From positions 3,381,001 through 3,445,000 of the forward strand of contig JAVTVX010000017.1 of assembly GCA_033439265.1 (NCBI GenBank): a stretch of DNA of 64,000 nucleotides, written 5' to 3'. Shown here piece after piece: positions 12,123 through 24,966 of the stretch. The translations under genes were made by a program, and so were the position numbers. A model generated the notes under the pieces. It ran no database searches. It was given only the letters and a program-made list of their open reading frames with translations, and was not told the DNA's origin. Positions within the stretch are counted from its first letter, which is position 1. Each line of letters begins with the position of its first letter. This DNA comes from Dillenia suffruticosa (Eukaryota > Streptophyta > Magnoliopsida > Dilleniales > Dilleniaceae).

Positions 12123-14384
12123 TGAAGGTACTTGTGACTGGCGCCTCCGGTTATTTAGGCGGAAGACTCTGCTGTGCCCTTCTCAATCAGGGCTTTTCCG
12201 TCAAAGCCTTCGTGCGCCGAACAAGCGATCTTTCCTCCCTCCCTCCGCCCAATTCCGGCGGCTCTTTCGAGCTCGCCTATGGCGACGTGACCGACTACCG
12301 CTCTCTCCTGGACGCTTGCTGTGGCTGCCAGGTCATCTTCCATGCCGCCGCTCTTGTCGAACCCTGGCTTCCGGATCCTTCCAAATTCTTCTCCGTAAGC
12401 ATTTTTCACATATCAGTCTCTACAAAATCAACTGTTTCCAATTTTGAACTAATTGGGGTTTTTTGTTTGAGAATTAGGTTAACGTTGGAGGTTTGAAGAA
12501 TGTCTTGCGAGCATTCAAGGAAGCGAAAACGGTAGAGAAGATTGTTTATACGTCGTCGTTTTTTGCTCTTGGTCCCACTGATGGATATGTTGCTGATGAG
12601 AATCAAGTACGATGATTATGAAGTAGTTTAATAATTTAATGTCGAATTGATTATCTAGTATAGCTCCCGTTTATGTTGGATAAATGAGGTACTCTTGTTT
12701 GATCTTAGATTCATCCAGGGAAGTTTTTCTGTACTGAATATGAGAAATCAAAAGCTGTTGCTGACAAGATAGCACTGGAAGCAGCAGCTGAGGGTTTGCC
12801 TATAGTGATTGTTTATCCTGGTGTCGTCTATGGTCCTGGAAAGGTCACAGCTGGAAATATCGTTGCTCGACTGGTTAGTCTCTCTGCTGTCATTAGTGAT
12901 AGTCAATGTGGTTCATATCCTATGAGTAAATCAAGTCTATTAGGTTTTCCTGTCTCAGAATTGCGAGTCGAGATGAATGTAGTATGCGAGGTGCGCATTT
13001 TGGTGTAGGTTTGGTGAGGGTAAGATGTGTGCATTACCCATATAAGCTGGAAAATGCTTCTACGACTTGAACCTTGTCACCAAGGTTATTGCAGGGCAAT
13101 CCTTATGACTGCACTGAAGCAAGACGTCGGGTTTTTTTTTTCTCCCCCCCCCCTTCTATTTCCAAGTGTTGCCTTTGATGTTTGGAGAACGTTTAGTTAT
13201 TTAAGATGCTGGTTTCTGAGAAAGATGGTTTGATTGGCCTGTTCTTCTTTGTCTTGAGAGTCATTCCCATTCAACGGTTTGTTATAGCTATCATATCTTG
13301 TTCCAGTAAGCAGTTTTTAGTTCAAGAAACATATTAGCATTGTGCTTGCTTTGTTTTATGGTATTTTCCCGCTATTGTCTTTTTTTTTTTTTTTTTTTTA
13401 TCCCTTGGGGGGGCGGGGTTTGGCCCGGGTCACGAAGAGCTTGCTGCATTGTTGACCTTGGAAATTTATAAAACTGGGGAATTTACCTCATGTCTGTTTT
13501 TTGTTTCAATATCTCTACCCGTCACAGATTAAAGCTTTGTTGCAATTACTTTTTATTCGAATTTTTCTTCCCTATTATGTCTTTCCTTTAGTTCAGTCAG
13601 TAAAGTTAGTTTACCCTCTCTCAATAGGGCCATAATTACTGCTGGCCACGAGTTGAATGATTTCTATTTATTTTTTTCTCTTTTGATCTTTTCAGATAAT
13701 TGAGCGCTTTAATTGGCGTTTGCCAGGCTATATTGGAAGTGGAAATGATAGATATTCCTTTAGCCATGTTGATGATGTGGTGGATGGGCACATAGCAGCT
13801 ATGAACAAAGGTCGACCGGGTGAAAGATACCTTCTTACTGGGGAAAATGCTTCCTTTAAGCAAGTTTTTGACATGGCTGCCGCCATCACTAAGACAAAAA
13901 ACCCATGGTTTAGCATCCCGTTACCACTAATTGATGCTTATGGTTGGATATCTGTTCTAGTTTCACGGATAACTGGAAAGCTTCCCTTGATCAGCCCTCC
14001 GGTATGGTTTCACTTCTTGTCAGCTCTTTCGTTTTCAATTTCTCCTGATGGCAGTTCGGCCATCACCATCAAGGAATAGCAGCTAATCATGTGAAATTTG
14101 AATACTAAGATTATTAGTAGGCCCCGATGCATCTCCATGTTGACCTGCTTTTCCATCTGCCAATCATGTGAAATTTGAATCGTTATATTTTCGTTTCTTC
14201 TATCTTCTTATCATGTGAATATTCTTATCTCTATGGTGAGCAGGCAGTAGATGTATTAAGACACCAGTGGGCATATTCTTGCGAAAAGGCCAAATCACAT
14301 TTGGATTATAATCCCAGAGGCTTGTTAGAAGGTCTGTCAGAGGTGCTTCCCTGGTTAAAGAGTTTGAAATTGATAAAATACTGA
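12122..14384 (+). CDS. FLDH: NAD-dependent farnesol dehydrogenase (extended SDR / epimerase family)
   Basis: Five GT-AG exons join to 337 residues: 12122-12394, 12478-12606, 12709-12873, 13696-14001 and 14244-14384. The N-terminal Rossmann motif is VTGASGYLGG (GxxGxxG, residues 7-13). The SDR catalytic pair is Tyr145 and Lys149 in TEYEKSK. The TSSFFALG block and VYPGVVYGPGK block are typical of the family. The closest match I recognise is Arabidopsis FLDH (about 340 residues), which oxidises farnesol to farnesal, acts in farnesylcysteine recycling and modulates ABA response. The start is the ATG at 12122, directly before the first beta strand. The third intron (12874-13695) contains C/T homopolymers and a repeat-like segment near 13010-13120. 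Exact substrate preference is inferred from homology. Confidence 0.92.
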
Positions 14385-17300
14385 GGAGTGGATTTTCCAT
14401 CTTTTCCTGGTAATCTTTCTCATATCATGTTAAGATCTGATACTCCTGTAAAATTAGTCGCAAATTTCCTATGTCCATGTAACACGACATTATGTTGTCT
14501 CATAATCATATTCCTAATAAATTTATACATCTCCTTATCCTTGCTTGAGGCCATCATTTGCTTTTCGTTGACTTTAGGATTTTTTTTTCCTTTTTTTTTT
14601 TTTTTGCTTTGCTACTCATTGATCCTTGATGGTCACATTGGTCACACACACCATATAAAAATGCATTCAATTGCAAGAAAGTGAGAGGCATCTGAATTAT
14701 TATTATTTTTCCAAGATGGCACTAGAAAAGCTGGACATGGTTTCTGTTAAGAGGTGGGAGGTTAATGCTCAAAACCGAAGGTGATTGTATATATTGGTAT
14801 TAGCCAATATTCAATCTTCATGGATGTCCATTGTCAATGCAATTTTCTAGTCGGGCAAATTTTCACATTCTTTTTATTTTAGCACGCATGGATTTAGATG
14901 TGAAGACATTTGTGAACAAAAACAGTAATCCTCCATTTACATGTTTACAACATGGTCTATGACGCATACTCTTGGCCCATATGATCCTTAAATAATGCCC
15001 TCTGCAGTGTGCAATCCCCATTTACATGTAGTTCTTGTTCCTTCTGTCGCTCTGTTTTTTCATGCTCTCTCTCTCTCCCTCTCTCCCACTTCTAAACTTA
15101 ATAGATTAAATATATTTCAAATTAAACAAAAAATTTTTAAAACATATTAAGATACTGCTACGTAAAATTTGATTTATAACTCAATTAATTCATATAAAAT
15201 CACTTTTTTCCTAAATAATTTTGCGGAAACAATGCTAGATATCAGACATTGTTCAAAGGCTTTTCTCCCTGGAGGGAGGAGAATGCGTATGTGAATGTTC
15301 TTTTGTTGTGTTGTGGCGACAAGTCTTTAACAAAAGCGCGTGCGTGGAATTTTCCTTCTGGCGACAAGTATAAACATGCACGTCACGTCTGGATCTGGAC
15401 TGGGGTTGTGGGTTGTGTTTTGTGTGTTGTGTTGTGGTGGAGCATAATTGGGGACAGGTTGTTGATAGTCACAAATGGTGGAAAACTGACCCCCCCCACC
15501 TCCAGCTTGCATTTCATGGTCTTTTTTTTTCCTTGAAACGAAAAACATCAATTCCATATTCCTGCCACATGTGACCATCCGAACCAGCGGTACAAACAAA
15601 ACAAATCTATTCCTTCCTATTCCCCGCTGATTGTATGTGCATAGAGCATTCCTCTCAAAATTTACACCCAACTCATCCAATGATCCTTGGCAAAGGGTTC
15701 CGAATAAAATATTTTAAGTAATTATCCGCCTCACTTTATACATAACAAAAATGACTCATGAACATTAGCATCTTGGGTGACTATCATGAGGGTGTAATTG
15801 TAATAATTATGATTGATTCTATACTAGAATATGAGTCTTATAATCACGTCAAAGGGATAGTAGTATATTTTGCCCGGATCGGCTTTTTCTTGCAAACAAA
15901 AGAAAAAGAAACTCCAAATACAGGAGATCAAAAGACTCACTAGTTGATCATTTAATTTGGGATCTGGAACCAAAATGTGATTACCAAGGGAGGGGGGTAT
16001 GATTTGGATCCAGAGCTCTTTGCTTGGTCGGGTCCCAATCCGAACCCACAAAGGCAAAGGTGAGCTGTAGGCAACAGCAAAATCCGAAGCCGAATAGAGC
16101 TTAATTAGAGGCAGAGAAGGGAAGCAACGGAGTCGATGGAGTCGTGAAGCTGAAGCATTGGAATCCTCAAACAAGATTACCTGACCGGAATAGAGACAGA
16201 CAGGCTAATTTATGAGGGACGGGCTGTGCTGTTGAAAGACTCGGCTTTGTTTCTTTTGTTTCTTTCTTTATTTTTCTTAATTAATTTTGACTTTGTACGA
16301 CGCGGTTTGTTTTTGTTTTGTCTGTCTCAATCAATCATCGTCCCACCCCAGATAAAAAGGTTGTTAGGTACTCTTCTAATTAAATTGGGACCCCCCCCCC
16401 CCGCATTTAACCGCAAAAGGAGTGATGGATTGCTCCTTTTCTTGATACGAATTACATTATGTTTTGCTTTTTAAGAAAATGAAATTTAGAAAAAGGTTTG
16501 TTTTTGGCATGTATGACTCCACTAATATGGAATATAGGAGCGGCGCGGGCGCCCGGCGGGGGGGGGGGGAATAGGTTATGTTGATTAATTTTGTCAAACA
16601 TGTTCTTACCAGCTTATAAGGACTTGGGTCACAATCATGTGCATGTGCATGTTATTTTCAGGGACTTAATTTGGCTTAGTTACAAGTCTTGTATGATTTT
16701 GAAAATTGTACTTTACATGGAAATTTGGTTTTGCGCGTCCTGTTTCTATTTTTCATTTTCTTTTGTGTGACGTATGAAGGATTAAGGGAGCTTACAGTTG
16801 GAACCTTGAAAAGTTCAAGAGGGACATAACACCCCCAAATTATTAAAATTCTATTGGTCTTTAGGATGAATTTTAATATTTCAAGTACAAACCATTATTA
16901 TTATTATTATTATTATTTTATTAGAGTATGATTATTTGAATGGTCTTATTAAAGTATCAAACAATCGTAATTTTTTTTTGGTTAACACTTTTAACAAAAA
17001 ATTTTTCTAATGAATTGAGAAAACATGGAACTGGTGTTATTAGAACCGTACCATTCCACGATTAACGGATTGATTTAAATAAAATATTATCTAAATAATT
17101 AAACACCGGGTCAACATAGTTTAATCACGATTTTTTAATAAATTATTGTTCAACTACGATTCAACTGTAGTTTTTTAAAAAATTGGTCAATTTGCATTCA
17201 AATTTTAAATATGAAATTTTAGGTAGAAGGATATTTAAGTTTTTTAAAATATACAACATTAAAAAATTTATATAAATCAAAATTTATAAAAATCTTTTCA

Positions 17301-18200
17301 AATCTATTGACTTCTCCTCCATTTCCTTATATTTTTCCTTCGCTCTCTCAACCTTTCGAATCAATCGATAAATTGAATTTATTATTTAATATAAATTTTA
17401 AGAGTATAAATTTTAAAAGTGATCATTGACTTTATATTTATTAAAATTTTATTTTTAAATTTTTATATAAAATTTTGAAATTAATATATATATATATATT
17501 TTTTATTTATTTTAAAAAAATAAAAAATATCATTTCAGTTATGTTAACCAAGATTGAACTATAAATTTAAAATTTACGTATCAAAATTTTGATAACATTG
17601 CAGGGAACTGTTATCGTTATTATTTCAAAAAAAATCTGAGTGCGCGTGGGCCTTTGTGGAGAGAAATAAGTGGCGCCGAGAGTTTCGGGAGGGAAGCGTC
17701 TTGTTGTCTTCGGGTCAAAGCATTAGGTGAGGAGAGAGAGAGAGAGAGAGAGACACAAAATTAAGGGCATCTTTCACAAGTCCCAATCCCCAGTCACCCT
17801 AACTGCCCTCCAAACAAATTTACCACAATACCCCCACTTTCCATCTTACTCTTATTTTTTTGACAATCATAATTTTAATAGAGTCTTTGAATTTAATTAT
17901 AATTGCGTCCAAACAACAAAAAATTAAAACATCCGTACAAATAAATTTTGTCATAGCGGCCCGTGATTAACATTCTTGACTGGGTCACATCGTGCTAAGA
18001 CTGTGGCGTTTTGGATTGTTTGATGGATAAAACCGATATTGTAGGGCCAGCTCATCCGACGTTCCGATTTCAATCTCAGCTGGGTCCCACTTTCTCGGTT
18101 TTGGCTCGAACTCGGCTTGGGTCGTACGCCGACCCAAATTCGGTGCGTTATGACACCTCAAATTTAGCTAAATTGAAATAAAAATGGTAAAAAAAAAAAA
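14385..18200. other. Intergenic stretch between FLDH and PP2C
   Basis: No supported gene. It includes (TTA)n at about 16897-16920, an (AG)n tract at 17730-17751, a C13 run near 16390, and a G/C-rich patch with a long G run at about 16541-16570. A 116-codon minus-strand frame at 15824-16174 has an amino acid make-up that could be coding, but I recognise no family and see no exon signals. Confidence 0.5.
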
Positions 18201-18425
18201 AGGAAAGAAAACAAGCAGGCAGTGACAAGACGAACGGCTTCGTATTCATATGCGCTTCTCTCTTCTCTCTCTCTGAAGCATGGAATTTGGGCAGGAGGAC
18301 GCCGGGATCCGCGTTTCTCGATCGCTGCAACTGATCCGATTCCATTGCTCTCTTCATCTTCTTCCTTGATATTTCTCTCTCTTCCTTATAAACCTCTCTT
18401 TCTCTCTCTCTCCTCTCAATACGTG

Positions 18426-18515
18426 GTAAGTTGCTCGTTTTGTTTGTCGGTTATTTCACCGAGATTCGCATTGTGTTATTTCCATTTTTTGATCATTTGA
18501 TTTGTTCATTTGGCG

Positions 18516-18550
<35 letters not shown>

Positions 18551-18711
18551 TTTGTTAATTCTGCGATTCTTCGTGTTGATATCGTCGAAGAATTTCTTTA
18601 CGGAATAGTGCGAGTGTGAATTGATTCTGTGACGATGTTGAAAATTTAGGAAATGCATTGATGAATATTATGCCTATAGTTCATGAGAAATCTGATTGAT
18701 TTTTGTTGCAG
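18426..18711 (+). other. 5'UTR intron of the PP2C gene
   Basis: A donor ACGTG|GTAAGT at 18426 and acceptor TTGTTGCAG ending at 18711 enclose a T-rich intron with (CT)n at 18520-18547. It lies in the leader, ahead of the ATG at 18852. A CT-rich stretch at 18250-18420 looks like the leader start. Confidence 0.65.
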
Positions 18712-18744
18712 GTTGGTTGATTGCGGGATTTAATTTGGTGTTGA

Positions 18745-18793
18745 ATGTGATTGATTGATGAACAACAAGGACTGGTGGAGGATTTATGATTAG
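18745..18793 (+). promoter_or_regulatory. Two short upstream ORFs in the PP2C leader
   Basis: ATGTGA at 18745-18750 is a minimal start-stop frame. An ATG at 18758 then opens 11 codons (MNNKDWWRIYD) closing at TAG 18791-18793. Both lie in the exon that carries the main ATG at 18852, so they are in the mature leader if the leader intron is spliced as predicted. Confidence 0.55.
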
Positions 18794-18851
18794 TTTATTT
18801 TTGCTCAAGATAAATCTGTGTGAGAAGTTTTGAACTGAAAAGTTTTGAACA

Positions 18852-21800
18852 ATGACCAGTAAGCACGATCACCAAACTCTTCCTCTTTCAGTTCTGCTAA
18901 AGCGAGAATTGGCTCAAGAGAAAATTGAGAAACCGGAAATTGCACACGGTCAGGCCAGCCAGAGCAAGAAGGGGGAGGATTTCACGCTTGTCAAGACAGA
19001 GTGCGAAAGGGTTCTTGGTGATGGCGTTACCACATATTCAGTTTTCGCTGTACGTGTTTTAATGCCCCGTTCTCTTTATGTCTTCGCTGCATCTGTTTTA
19101 ACAAAATGTATGATTGAATTGAAAATATTACCTTGGGAAAGATAATGTTTTCGTTGATCTGGTGGACTTGCAAAATAGATGAACTTGGGTATGGAAGTCT
19201 GGTGATGGTACATATAGGCATTTGGACAGACTTTCCGCTAAAAGTTGTGTTTAAGACTTATACCCATATACAAGTTGTGTGCATTCGACACTGAGCATGG
19301 CCAGACAAGCGGATTAGTGGCCTTGCATACGCATGAGTATGCTGCTTCCCCTCCCCCCTTTCCCAAAAAAAAAAAACCTACCAACGCTGTCCTAATATGT
19401 TGGTGCTATGTTATATTGTTTTTGGGATATTTTACTTGGTTTTAACAAAGATGAAGCTAGAAATTTATATGAGGAACTACGACATGCACTTTTGGTTATA
19501 GTTTAGGGCGGCAGGAGTTGTAATATTTTTTTTTTGGTGGGGGGGGGGGGACAACGTTTTGTGTTATAAAATTTTCAAATTACATATGAAATTTCTTTCT
19601 TAAATTGGGGGGGTAGGGGGCTGCCCCTAGTGATAATGTTATCTTATTTTGGGAGTATGGAATAGCCCAGGCATGAAGATTTCAAGTTGTGTATACTTGG
19701 GATTGTGCTTGCTGGAAGCATTGGGGGTGACGAATTGATTGGAGATATTTGGCAATGATGCATATCGCCTTTAGGAATAGGATCAAGTTAGTGGCTTCAA
19801 TTTCAGTCCCATGTAATAGTGGTTTCATGGGAATAATCCTATTAATTCTATTGTATTGGTATATCTTTCATTTCTTGTCCATTATATAGGGGTCTCTTGT
19901 TATTTGAAGGTCAATCTTCTTTTGGGCGCATTCTAATTGGAATAGGTGGGAAATAATTGGCATGACAAACCTCCTGCACTGCTGCGTTAAGATCTGGGAG
20001 CTCAAGTTGGTGCTACCTTGAACTCCCTTTTGTGCTTTTAAAGGTTTTGGGAGTGATAAAGTATATGGCCTGTTTGGACGATGCTTCTGTAGCAAGGCTT
20101 TTGGAGAGCTATCAAACATGGTGACCATCAGTTTCTACAGATATGCTGTTGGCAGTCTCTGATAATTCTTCATCCATGGTTCTGTGCTAGTTGTTTGGAT
20201 GTTATTTCCTTTTGCCTCCATCGGACGAAGGCTTTATGCATTTAGTTTTATTCTTGTTTGTCACTTTCGTCGTCATCTTAATTTTTAGGTGATCTCTTTT
20301 TATAGTTTATGCTCACTTATTACAAGACTTTTCAGCATATTTAATAGTTCCACGGATATTTTCACATTCACCTGATTAGGGTGATTGGTTACTTTAGGAC
20401 TATTGTCATTTAGTGATTTGCATGCACAAATGAAGGTTGGAAAATCATTGAGGTGTTGGAGGCTGCAAAATACCAATTGATTACATTCTTTGTTAGCTTG
20501 TTTTAACTCGCGTAATCTGCGTCGCTGTTGGCTTTGCTCTCATGCAATATGGTCTTGCAGCTTTTTGATGGACATAATGGGTCTGCCGCTGCTATATATT
20601 CCAAAGAGAACTTAGTGAAGAACATTTTAAGTGTCATTCCTTCAGAGCTCAACAGAGATGAATGGGTGGCAGCATTACCAAGGGCTTTAGTTGCTGGTTT
20701 TGTAAAAACAGATAAAGAATTTCAAGAGACAGGTATTTTTGAGATGGGGTTACTTTTAATTCCTTTTGTTGCATATCTGTCCCCATGTTGTTGCTCTTTT
20801 AATTCCTTCATTGTCCTTTCTCTTTAAATATTGATTTTAGGCATTTTCATGATGTTGTCGATGGTGCATAAAGATGACAATCATAACAGTCCCAGCATTA
20901 TAAGAAATATAAAATATACATGTCATCTTGGACAGGCTTGCTGCAAGGAGATTGTGCCCGAAATGTCTAACTGGTCATGTAGTGAGTACCTATAGGCTTT
21001 AGTTTTCTTCCAATATCTGCTAATTTTCTTGAGCAACATATGCCAGAACAACTCTAACTGTGTCAAGATTTTTTAAGCAAAAAAGTGAAGTTGATTTTAA
21101 GTTGATCATTGAACCGATTTAGATCAGGGCGTTTGGAAACTGTTTTGGTAAAGTTAGCCAATGGTCCTAATTTTCGTTGTAGCAATAGTTTAAGGCTAGA
21201 AAAATATGGTAGTTTGGTCATGTGCATTAAAGGCTAGGAAGGTAGATGTACTTATCTTGTTGCGCCATCCTCATTGGATCATGTGATGTTATGGTTGTAA
21301 AGGATAGGGTGGATGCCATGTCTTGACTTCTCTCTGAAGGATTTATAACAGGAAAATATGTTGTCAATTTTTTGAGCATTTTGTCCCAGGGGCACCATAT
21401 TAGAAAGTGCTGTTCATTATGGAAATGGAAAAGGATCAACTTTTTTTCTTTTTCTTTTTCTTTTTTTGTCGAATATAATCCCCCACCCCCCAGAGTCTAG
21501 ACTGCGTGTTGGGCTGTGAATGTTGTTCCATATTATGTTTTTTTGCATATAACATGTGGAGATCAACCAAATCCCTTCAGTTGTTTATTTGGACAGTACA
21601 TATCACTCAATATTGACCAATAAAAAGTTGGCTAGGTTTTCGTCCTTTTGACCATGAGATATCTGCTAATGGCTTCTTTAGTAACTTGTCTATTTCATGC
21701 TAATCTTGTTAGTTTATATTGTTTCAATTCCTATTTTAGCTACTCTCTCCTTCACTTGCTTTCTCCTACTTATCACATCCATCATGTTGCACATTCCTTT

Positions 21801-24800
21801 CTTTTGGAGTATGTGTATCTTGACTCTTACAGAATTCATTGTTATCTTACAGCACAAACATCAGGAACAACAGTCACCTTTATGATAATTGAAGGATGGG
21901 TTGTAACAGTAGCATCGGTTGGTGATTCACGTTGCATATTTGAATCTGCTGATGGTGGTTTGTATCACCTATCAGCAGACCATAGGCTTGAATGTAATGA
22001 GGAAGAGTACGTATAATATTTAGCTTATTAATTAGTTTCATGACCAGTCTACTTAATATTTTCTTTCTTCAATGCAGGAGGGATCGTATCACTTCAAGTG
22101 GTGGTGAGGTCGGTAGACTTAACACTGGCGGTGGTGCAGAGGTTTGTTAGTCCATTCAGTTTTTGTTGTCTTATATCATTTAATTAGTAAGATCAGGCAC
22201 CTTCCCGCTTGGCCTTCCCTTGTTCTGGGTCCACTCTGTGTTTAATCTCTTCTTTGTTCCCCTGCTCCTAATAATTTTTGCAACCCAAAAGTTCAGTCTA
22301 GTCAGTTGCACAGACCAGAGAGAATTACACCCAGAAAACAGACTATTGACTCCTGCATATCGGAGATATGGTTCATGTAGAATTGGAATTAGTCCCATTG
22401 CACTCTTAAAGGTGCTCATGATGGGTCATGCTGAATTCGATACTTATAATTTGAAAGAATCTTATTTGTTAGGGGATCTGAAATCATTTTATCTCACTTA
22501 AAATATCATTGTCAGAGATTAATTATCAAAATGAACAAAGTCTTTCTGTGATTTCTATGGAAAAATTTTACACCTAGAAAGTTAAACAGCATATTATGTA
22601 TCATGGGTGTCTCTGGCTAATATATTGGCATTTTGATGGATATGTCTCCCTGATATTTTGTTTCAAGAAAAATAATTGATGTCATTTAGGAGCTAGGAAT
22701 GTTGTGCCTGGCCCTGTCAAAGTTTTTTGTCAGTATCTTGATTATTTTCTTCTAGTGTCCTTTGAGGAGCTTCTTAGCTATTACTTAGTGGAATCTATTT
22801 GGTTAGTGACGTCTGATTCTGTTGCAGATTGGTCCTTTAAGATGCTGGCCTGGTGGTTTGTGTCTTTCACGATCCATTGGGGATTTGGATGTCGGCGAGT
22901 ACATTGTTCCTGTTCCTTATGTAAAGCAAGTGAAGGTTTGTTAGACGTTCTCATGCTTGTTCCTATTTGTAAAGTGTAGCAGACTGAAATCTTTTATTGG
23001 TAGAATGAAGTAGCCCAAGACGATTTTATTCTTGGTTAAATCATTCATCTTAATAAATTGTTATATATAGAATTTGCAACGAAAACTTCATTGAACTCTT
23101 TATGAAATATGTTCTGCGTCAAGTATTGAACTTGTATCATGCACACCTTGGGTGATATTATAGAATTTTATTTTATTTATTTTTTGTCAAGAGTTGCTTA
23201 TTGTCGGAAGTGTGGAGCATGAGAGTTAATGATGGAAAAACTTGGAGGATGATGATACATATTGCTTTTGAAGTGGAGCTTGCAATTAATTTCTAACATG
23301 TTCATGGCATTCCATGTAAGACTGAGGGCACCGTATTTCACATATTAGGCCTAGGCCTCTTATGATTATTTAAAACTTAGGATTTGTAACTCTGGCTGAA
23401 TTGAATTGAGGACTTGGGTCGGTTACTTAGAGTTGTGAGCAAGACAGCTTCATTGAGCTGTGGGCAGACACTAGCCAATAAAGTGATGCAGTTGATCAGA
23501 GTTATGAATAATGCTACAATTGCATGCTTGTCTCTATGGTATTCTTCTCTGCTGTGGGGCATCAAGTTTTTTCATTTTCCCTTTTCTATGAAGTACACTA
23601 ATGTTGGCAGAGGAGTATTCGGGGGAATTCTCATTGGCAAGAGTATAAATTTCTTAATATTACGAGAGTTACCTCTTAAAATTACATTTCTTTGCAAGTC
23701 CATGAAATATCGATACCAGTGCTGATTAACCTGCCATTTTTGAAAATTGTTTGTAATGGAAAGGAGGGTATGCTACTTATTAATACATACCATCTTCTGT
23801 GAAACATTTTGGCACTATTTCAGTAATTTGTGGCTATCTCACTTGAAGAAAAACTGAATCGAATCACAGGATCACATAGGCTGATCATATCAGAGGAAAA
23901 GACAGAAATATTTGTGTTAAAATCTTGAAGAAAACTCTCTTTTGTGGATTGACATACTAAGATTAGTGTTTTTTTGAATAAGTATTGATGCTGAGATAAT
24001 GTAATTTCCGCTTTTGCAGTTGTCATCTGTTGGTGGTAGGCTTATCATCTCAAGCGATGGTGTTTGGGATGCTTTGTCTCCAGAAATGGCTTTTGACTGT
24101 TGTCGAGGGATGCCGGTGGATGCGGCGGCTGCACAAATTGTTAAAGTACGTTGTATTCTTAACCTATATTTTCAATTTTTGCAGCTTTTTGCTTGCTGTG
24201 GTAATAATCTTAACACTTCGTGTATCTTGCATAGGAAGCTGTACAGCAGAAGGGACTTCGAGATGATACAACCTGCATTGTAATTGATATAATTCCACCA
24301 GAGAAGAATAATCCTCCTCCAGCACCACCAAAGAAGCAGGGAAAAGCATTTATCAAGTCCATGTTTCGCCGAAAATCATCAGAATCATCTTCTCATGCAG
24401 AAAAAGATTATTGTGAGCCAGATGTGGTGGAGGAATTATTTGAGGAAGGTTCTGCCATGCTTTCAGAAAGGTTTGTCTTGCAACTCATTGCATGATCTAT
24501 CAAAACTGAAATTTTATGCCTTGGGATTTTGGGAGATTAATTAACGCGTTTCTTGTAGGATTAACACCAGCAGTTTTGTCTTCCATGATGAAATTTGTAC
24601 AGGGGGTAGTGTTTTGACATAAACTTGATTACATGGACTGCAGGCTAGATTCGAAGTACCCGCTCTGTAATATGTTTAAGTTATTTGTCTGTGCCGTTTG
24701 TCAACTTGAGATTAAACCCGGACAGGGTATCTCAATACATGCTGGAGCATCTAATCAGGGCAAGTTGCGTCCTTGGGATGGTCCTTTCCTTTGTTCAAGC

Positions 24801-24966
24801 TGCCAGGACAAGAAAGAAGCCATGGAAGGGAAAAGACCATCGGGAAGTATGTCCCTTAGCCATTTTAGCATACTGAATATTTTACCAGAGTGGCATTGCC
24901 CTTACAGTGTCATTATTATGCATTTGATTTATTCCAGGAGGTAGACATGATAGCGACAGTGACTAG
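18852..24966 (+). CDS. Plant protein phosphatase 2C (PP2C12/PP2C5-like) with C-terminal CxxC pair
   Basis: Nine coding exons join in frame to 429 residues: 18852-19049, 20561-20732, 21853-22006, 22078-22141, 22828-22935, 24020-24145, 24235-24470, 24644-24846 and 24938-24966. The Ser/Thr phosphatase metal-binding motifs are all present: GED at residues 41-43, DGHNG (69-73), SDGVWD (244-249) and DDTTC (284-288). SGTT, GDSRC, DHRLE, GGEVGR and LSRSIGD are also conserved. After the domain comes a proline/lysine linker and then a small cysteine module with CAVC (369-372) and CSSC (403-406), which could bind zinc, ending RHDSDSD. This layout and length match the Arabidopsis At1g47380 type. These are Mn/Mg-dependent phosphatases outside the well-known ABA co-receptor clade, with poorly known targets. 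The second intron is about 1.5 kb and carries a dispersed repeat. Confidence 0.95.
19451..19635 (+). repeat. Dispersed repeat, copy 2, inside a PP2C intron
   Basis: Related to 4252-4412. It shares the GAAGCTAGAAATTTATA start, a TTTGGTTATAGTTTAGGG block, a G tract with ACAAC, and TTTCTTTCTTAAATTGGGGG. It ends near GGGGGCTGCCCC. Confidence 0.5.

Noticed and set aside
13010..13120. Possible SINE within FLDH intron 3
   Set aside because: A B-box-like string occurs on the minus strand but no paired A-box, tail or target duplication was found.
15249..15536. 95-codon plus-strand frame
   Set aside because: Low-complexity GTGTT-derived residues and no homology recognised.
15824..16174. 116-codon minus-strand frame
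   Set aside because: Protein-like in places but no family, no splice context and no leader; not enough to call a gene.
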